A stretch of DNA of 7,780 bases, from assembly GCA_001770355.1 (NCBI GenBank), contig MEQV01000073.1, positions 1 through 7,780 of the forward strand, given 5' to 3'. The stretch comes from Betaproteobacteria bacterium RIFCSPLOWO2_02_FULL_62_17 (GTDB lineage: Bacteria; Pseudomonadota; Gammaproteobacteria; Burkholderiales; SG8-39). The position numbers and the translations under genes were made by a program. The stretch's first letter is position 1. The number at the start of each line of letters is the position of its first letter. The notes under the pieces are model-generated. The model saw only the letters and a program-made list of their open reading frames with translations, did not search any database and was not told the DNA's origin. This document shows, piece by piece, positions 5,699-7,780 of the stretch.

Positions 5699-6247
5699 AT
5701 GGCGCGCCTGCCCGAACTCAAGCCCGAGGACTTTGACGAAGCCACACGCAAACTTGGCGAGCGCATCGCCCAGACGCGCGGCGGGTCCATCCAGGGGCCC
5801 TGGGCGCACATGCTGCGCAACCCGGAACTGGCGGCACGCGCGGCCAATTACTCCGATTACTTTCGCGACGGCCTTTCGGTGCCACGCAAGCTGGCGCTGC
5901 TCGGCGTCATCCTGACCGCGCGGCATTGGAACGCCGGCTACGTATGGAATGCGCAGTCACCCCAGGCAAAGGCCGCCGGGATTTCAGAGGCGGCGATCGA
6001 GGCGATCCGGGCGAAGCAGACACCCAGCTTCGCCGACCCCGCGGAACAGGCGGTCTATAACCTGTTCAGCGAACTCTATGGCAAACAGAGCGTCAGCGAT
6101 GCCACCTACGCTGCGGCGGAAAAAGCGCTGGGCGCGACCGGCGTGGTCGAAATTCTCAATGTCGCCGGGTTCTATTCGATCGTCGCGAGCATCGTGGTGA
6201 CCACCGGGGTCGCACCGCGGCCGGGACAGGCGAACCCTTTCTCCTGA
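5699..6247 (+). CDS. Carboxymuconolactone decarboxylase (CMD/AhpD-like) family protein, 182 aa
   Basis: This is an all-helical protein of the CMD family, whose members include gamma-carboxymuconolactone decarboxylase of the protocatechuate pathway and the AhpD peroxidase partner. The family core is seen at about residues 60-105: LSVPRKLALLGVILTARHW, then NAGYVWNAQSPQAKAAGIS. An N-terminal stretch, TRGGSIQGPWAHMLRNPELA at 27-46, is typical of the longer single-domain members. A C-terminal helix pair contains LNVAGFYSIVASIV at 153-166. There is no CxxC, so it is not an AhpD-type thiol enzyme. The usual Y-E-W-x-x-H motif reads Y81-V82-W83-N84-A85-Q86, replacing the acidic residue and the histidine. 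The start follows TTGGAGAA with good spacing. It leads a rightward operon with the GST 64 bases downstream. Its reaction is unknown. Confidence 0.87.
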   Translation: MARLPELKPEDFDEATRKLGERIAQTRGGSIQGPWAHMLRNPELAARAANYSDYFRDGLSVPRKLALLGVILTARHWNAGYVWNAQSPQAKAAGISEAAIEAIRAKQTPSFADPAEQAVYNLFSELYGKQSVSDATYAAAEKALGATGVVEILNVAGFYSIVASIVVTTGVAPRPGQANPFS

Positions 6248-6250
6248 ATC

Positions 6251-6268
6251 TTTATCTTTATCTTTATC
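6251..6268. repeat. Hexanucleotide tandem repeat (TTTATC)3
   Basis: Three perfect TTTATC copies follow the CMD-family stop codon by three bases, with a preceding partial ATC. The tract lies in the 64-base spacer before the GST gene. As a six-base unit outside coding sequence, copy changes would alter spacing in the operon message but not a reading frame. Confidence 0.8.
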
Positions 6269-6311
6269 AGCGTGGCGAACGCTGAACAAAAACTGCTCAG
6301 GATAGAAATTC

Positions 6312-7064
6312 ATGCTGATATTGCACAATTACTGGAGTTCGGTGTGTTCGCAGAAGGTGCGCTTCTGCCTTGCCGAAAAAGGCCTCGCCTACGAGAACCG
6401 CCATGTCAATTTGTTCGAATTCGACCACTGGCGGCCGGAGTACCTGAAGATGAACCCCAAGGCGGTGGTGCCGGCGCTCGATCACGACGGGCGCATCGTG
6501 ATCGAGTCGAACGTGATACTGGAGTACCTCGAGGATTGTTATCCTCAGGTGCGCCTGCGCCCTGAGGACGCTTATGCGAAAACGCAGATGCGCCTGTGGA
6601 TCTTCAACTCCGAGGAAATCGCGCACGAGAACGTCAACACCTGCTCCTACAACCCGCGCCATGCCGCGCGCCACAAAGCCAAGGGCCATACCAAGGAGGA
6701 TCTCAAGCGCATGGCGGCCAATTGCCCCAATCCGATCATCCGCAATCGCCTTCTGCACCGCGCTGAATTCGGCGCCACCGAAGCCGAGGAAAACCAGGCC
6801 TACGAGGCGCTCGATTTCCTGCTGGACAAGATGGAAGAAACCCTGGGCCGCGGACCCTGGCTCGCCGGCGGGGAGTTTTCCCTGGCCGATATCGCCATGG
6901 CGCCGTTCATCAACCGCATCGAGGTGTTGAAGCGGCCCGAGATGGTGGGCGCGGCGCGGCGCCCGAAGCTTGCGGAGTGGTGGCAACGGATCCAGTCGCG
7001 GCCTGGCTACAAGCAAGCGTTCGCGGTAAAAAACCCCGACACCAGCGATCCGGTGCAACGCTAG
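6312..7064 (+). CDS. Glutathione S-transferase, beta-etherase (LigF)-like, 250 aa
   Basis: This is a two-domain cytosolic GST. The thioredoxin-like N-domain covers about residues 1-80: NYWSSVCSQKVR at 6-17 holds the candidate glutathione-activating serines (Ser9, Ser10, Ser13), MNPKAVVPAL at 47-56 contains the cis-proline Pro54, and ESNVILEYLED at 65-75 contains the Glu65-Ser66 pair that grips the gamma-glutamyl group. The helical C-domain covers about 90-240, with FSLADIAMAPF at 189-199, the conserved folding motif with its aspartate. The run WRPEYLKMNPK...HDGRIVIES and the following LRPED...MRLW resemble LigF, the glutathione-dependent beta-aryl etherase of lignin dimer breakdown. At 250 residues it is longer than a typical GST, also like LigF. 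The start follows AGGA by nine bases. It is the second gene after the CMD-family gene. Other options are a dehalogenase or isomerase GST. Confidence 0.9.
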   Translation: MLILHNYWSSVCSQKVRFCLAEKGLAYENRHVNLFEFDHWRPEYLKMNPKAVVPALDHDGRIVIESNVILEYLEDCYPQVRLRPEDAYAKTQMRLWIFNSEEIAHENVNTCSYNPRHAARHKAKGHTKEDLKRMAANCPNPIIRNRLLHRAEFGATEAEENQAYEALDFLLDKMEETLGRGPWLAGGEFSLADIAMAPFINRIEVLKRPEMVGAARRPKLAEWWQRIQSRPGYKQAFAVKNPDTSDPVQR

Positions 7065-7073
7065 CGGTATGCC

Positions 7074-7780
7074 TTATTCCGGTTTGATACCGGACGCGGC
7101 AACAAGCACCTTGTAATCGGCGATTTCCTTTTTGATCGATGCGGCAAACTGCTCCGGTGTGTTGCCGACTACCTGCTGGCCAACCTGATCGAAGCGGGCG
7201 CGCACCTCCGGCTGGTTGGCGCCTTGAGTGATCGCCTGGTGCAGGCGATCGACGACCGGCCTGGGCAACCTGGCGGGGCCAAAAAATGCCAGCCAGCTCG
7301 GCGTCGACATGAATCCGGGCAGGACTTCGGTGACCGCCTGCGCGTTGGGCAGCGCGCGCGAACGTTCTTCATCCAGAACCCCCAACAGCCGCAACTTGCC
7401 CGACTTCACAAATGGCATCGCCGATCCGGCCGCGGACACCACCACCTGCACTTCACCCGTAACACCGGCCAGAAGCGACGGCGCGCCGCTCTTGTAGGGC
7501 ACATGAATCATGTTGACCCGCCCCAATCGCGCCAGTTGGTCACCCAGCAGATGATGGCCTGTGCCGGTACCGTTGGTTCCATAATTCACCGCTCCCGGAT
7601 GACGTCTTGCGTAATCCATCAGTTCGCGGATGTCCTTTGCCGGGAACGCGGGATTGGCCACGAGGATCACGTAGGACTTGAGCATCACCGTGATCGGGGT
7701 GAAATCGGCGATCGGATCGTAGGGCACCACCGCTGTCGCCGGACGCCTTACGATCGGATCTGGGATCGTATAGAAAAGCG
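7074..7780 (-). CDS. Bug-family (TctC-like) solute-binding protein, N-terminus outside window
   Basis: The visible 234 codons are the C-terminal two thirds of a second periplasmic receptor. The frame stays open to the window edge, so the GTG at 7728-7730 is not the start. Upstream of it the reading continues LFYTIPDPIVRRPATAV into VPYDPIADFTPIT, with the same spacing to PYD as in the first Bug protein. Later hallmarks are NYGTNGTGTGHHLLGDQLAR, MIHVPYKSG, PNAQAVTEVLPG, WLAFFGPARLPRPVVDRLH and the ending VAASGIKPE. The signal peptide and first ligand loop lie beyond the edge. It converges on the GST gene with nine bases between stop codons. It is clearly diverged from the first receptor and so is not a recent duplicate. 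The ligand is unknown, and its membrane partners are not in the window. Confidence 0.93.
   Translation of the reverse strand, partial: LFYTIPDPIVRRPATAVVPYDPIADFTPITVMLKSYVILVANPAFPAKDIRELMDYARRHPGAVNYGTNGTGTGHHLLGDQLARLGRVNMIHVPYKSGAPSLLAGVTGEVQVVVSAAGSAMPFVKSGKLRLLGVLDEERSRALPNAQAVTEVLPGFMSTPSWLAFFGPARLPRPVVDRLHQAITQGANQPEVRARFDQVGQQVVGNTPEQFAASIKKEIADYKVLVAASGIKPE
7078..7094. terminator. Small dyad at the GST/Bug convergence
   Basis: TCCGGT (7078-7083) and ACCGGA (7089-7094) form a six-base stem with a five-base loop. The dyad lies inside the last codons of the second Bug gene and just past the GST stop. It is the only hairpin found near the nine-base spacer and could slow both convergent polymerases. 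No T-run is present. Confidence 0.2.

Noticed and set aside
5373..5926. Open frames of 170-180 codons on both strands across the divergent region into the CMD-family gene
   Set aside because: Most of their length is an off-frame or antisense reading of the CMD-family gene. The parts in the spacer look unlike protein, and no ribosome site supports the starts.
6297..7058. A 253-codon open frame on the - strand opposite the GST gene
   Set aside because: The + strand GST motifs are unambiguous, and the antisense translation has no family features.
7728..7730. GTG as the start of the second Bug gene
   Set aside because: The frame stays open to the window edge and upstream residues keep the family spacing to PYDP. 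The true start and signal peptide must lie outside.

Overview
The window is GC-rich, densely coded bacterial chromosome. It most resembles a betaproteobacterium of the Burkholderiales. The main reason is two separate Bug-type (TctC-like) periplasmic receptors with no TctA/TctB transporter genes beside them, a pattern typical of Bordetella, Variovorax, Polaromonas and their relatives. The taxon is an inference. No rRNA, tRNA, CRISPR array, transposase or phage gene was seen.

Layout, left to right. At 1-112 is the 3' end of a + strand gene, probably an ACMSD-like amidohydrolase. At 215-946 (-) is a three-helix membrane protein with a DUF1499 domain. It is divergent from 1028-1711 (+), a short-chain dehydrogenase/reductase. 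Between that gene and the first Bug receptor (1827-2795, +) lies a 115-base structured spacer. It ends in a textbook intrinsic terminator only 12 bases before the receptor's start codon. At 2796-3017 is a convergent spacer with a hairpin and a possible gene remnant.

The centre holds two divergent, probably two-gene operons separated by about 380 bases of candidate promoter and operator DNA. Leftward is a LigB-like extradiol dioxygenase (5318-4206), followed by an SsuD-like flavin monooxygenase with a TTG start (4109-3018). Rightward is a carboxymuconolactone-decarboxylase-family protein (5699-6247), followed by a LigF-like glutathione S-transferase (6312-7064). A second Bug receptor (7780-7074, -, cut by the window edge) converges on the GST gene with nine bases between stop codons.

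Taken together, the families suggest an uncharacterised aromatic or lignin-fragment utilisation locus. The possible roles are capture (Bug), ether or thioether cleavage (GST), oxygenation (flavin monooxygenase), ring opening (LigB-like), and downstream steps (CMD family, amidohydrolase, SDR). The substrate is unknown. Three of the central enzymes appear to lack residues used by their characterised relatives: the LigB His61 position, SsuD Cys54/His228, and the CMD Glu/His pair. Known functions should therefore not be transferred directly. No regulatory gene is visible, although two dyad symmetries overlap predicted promoters in the divergent region.
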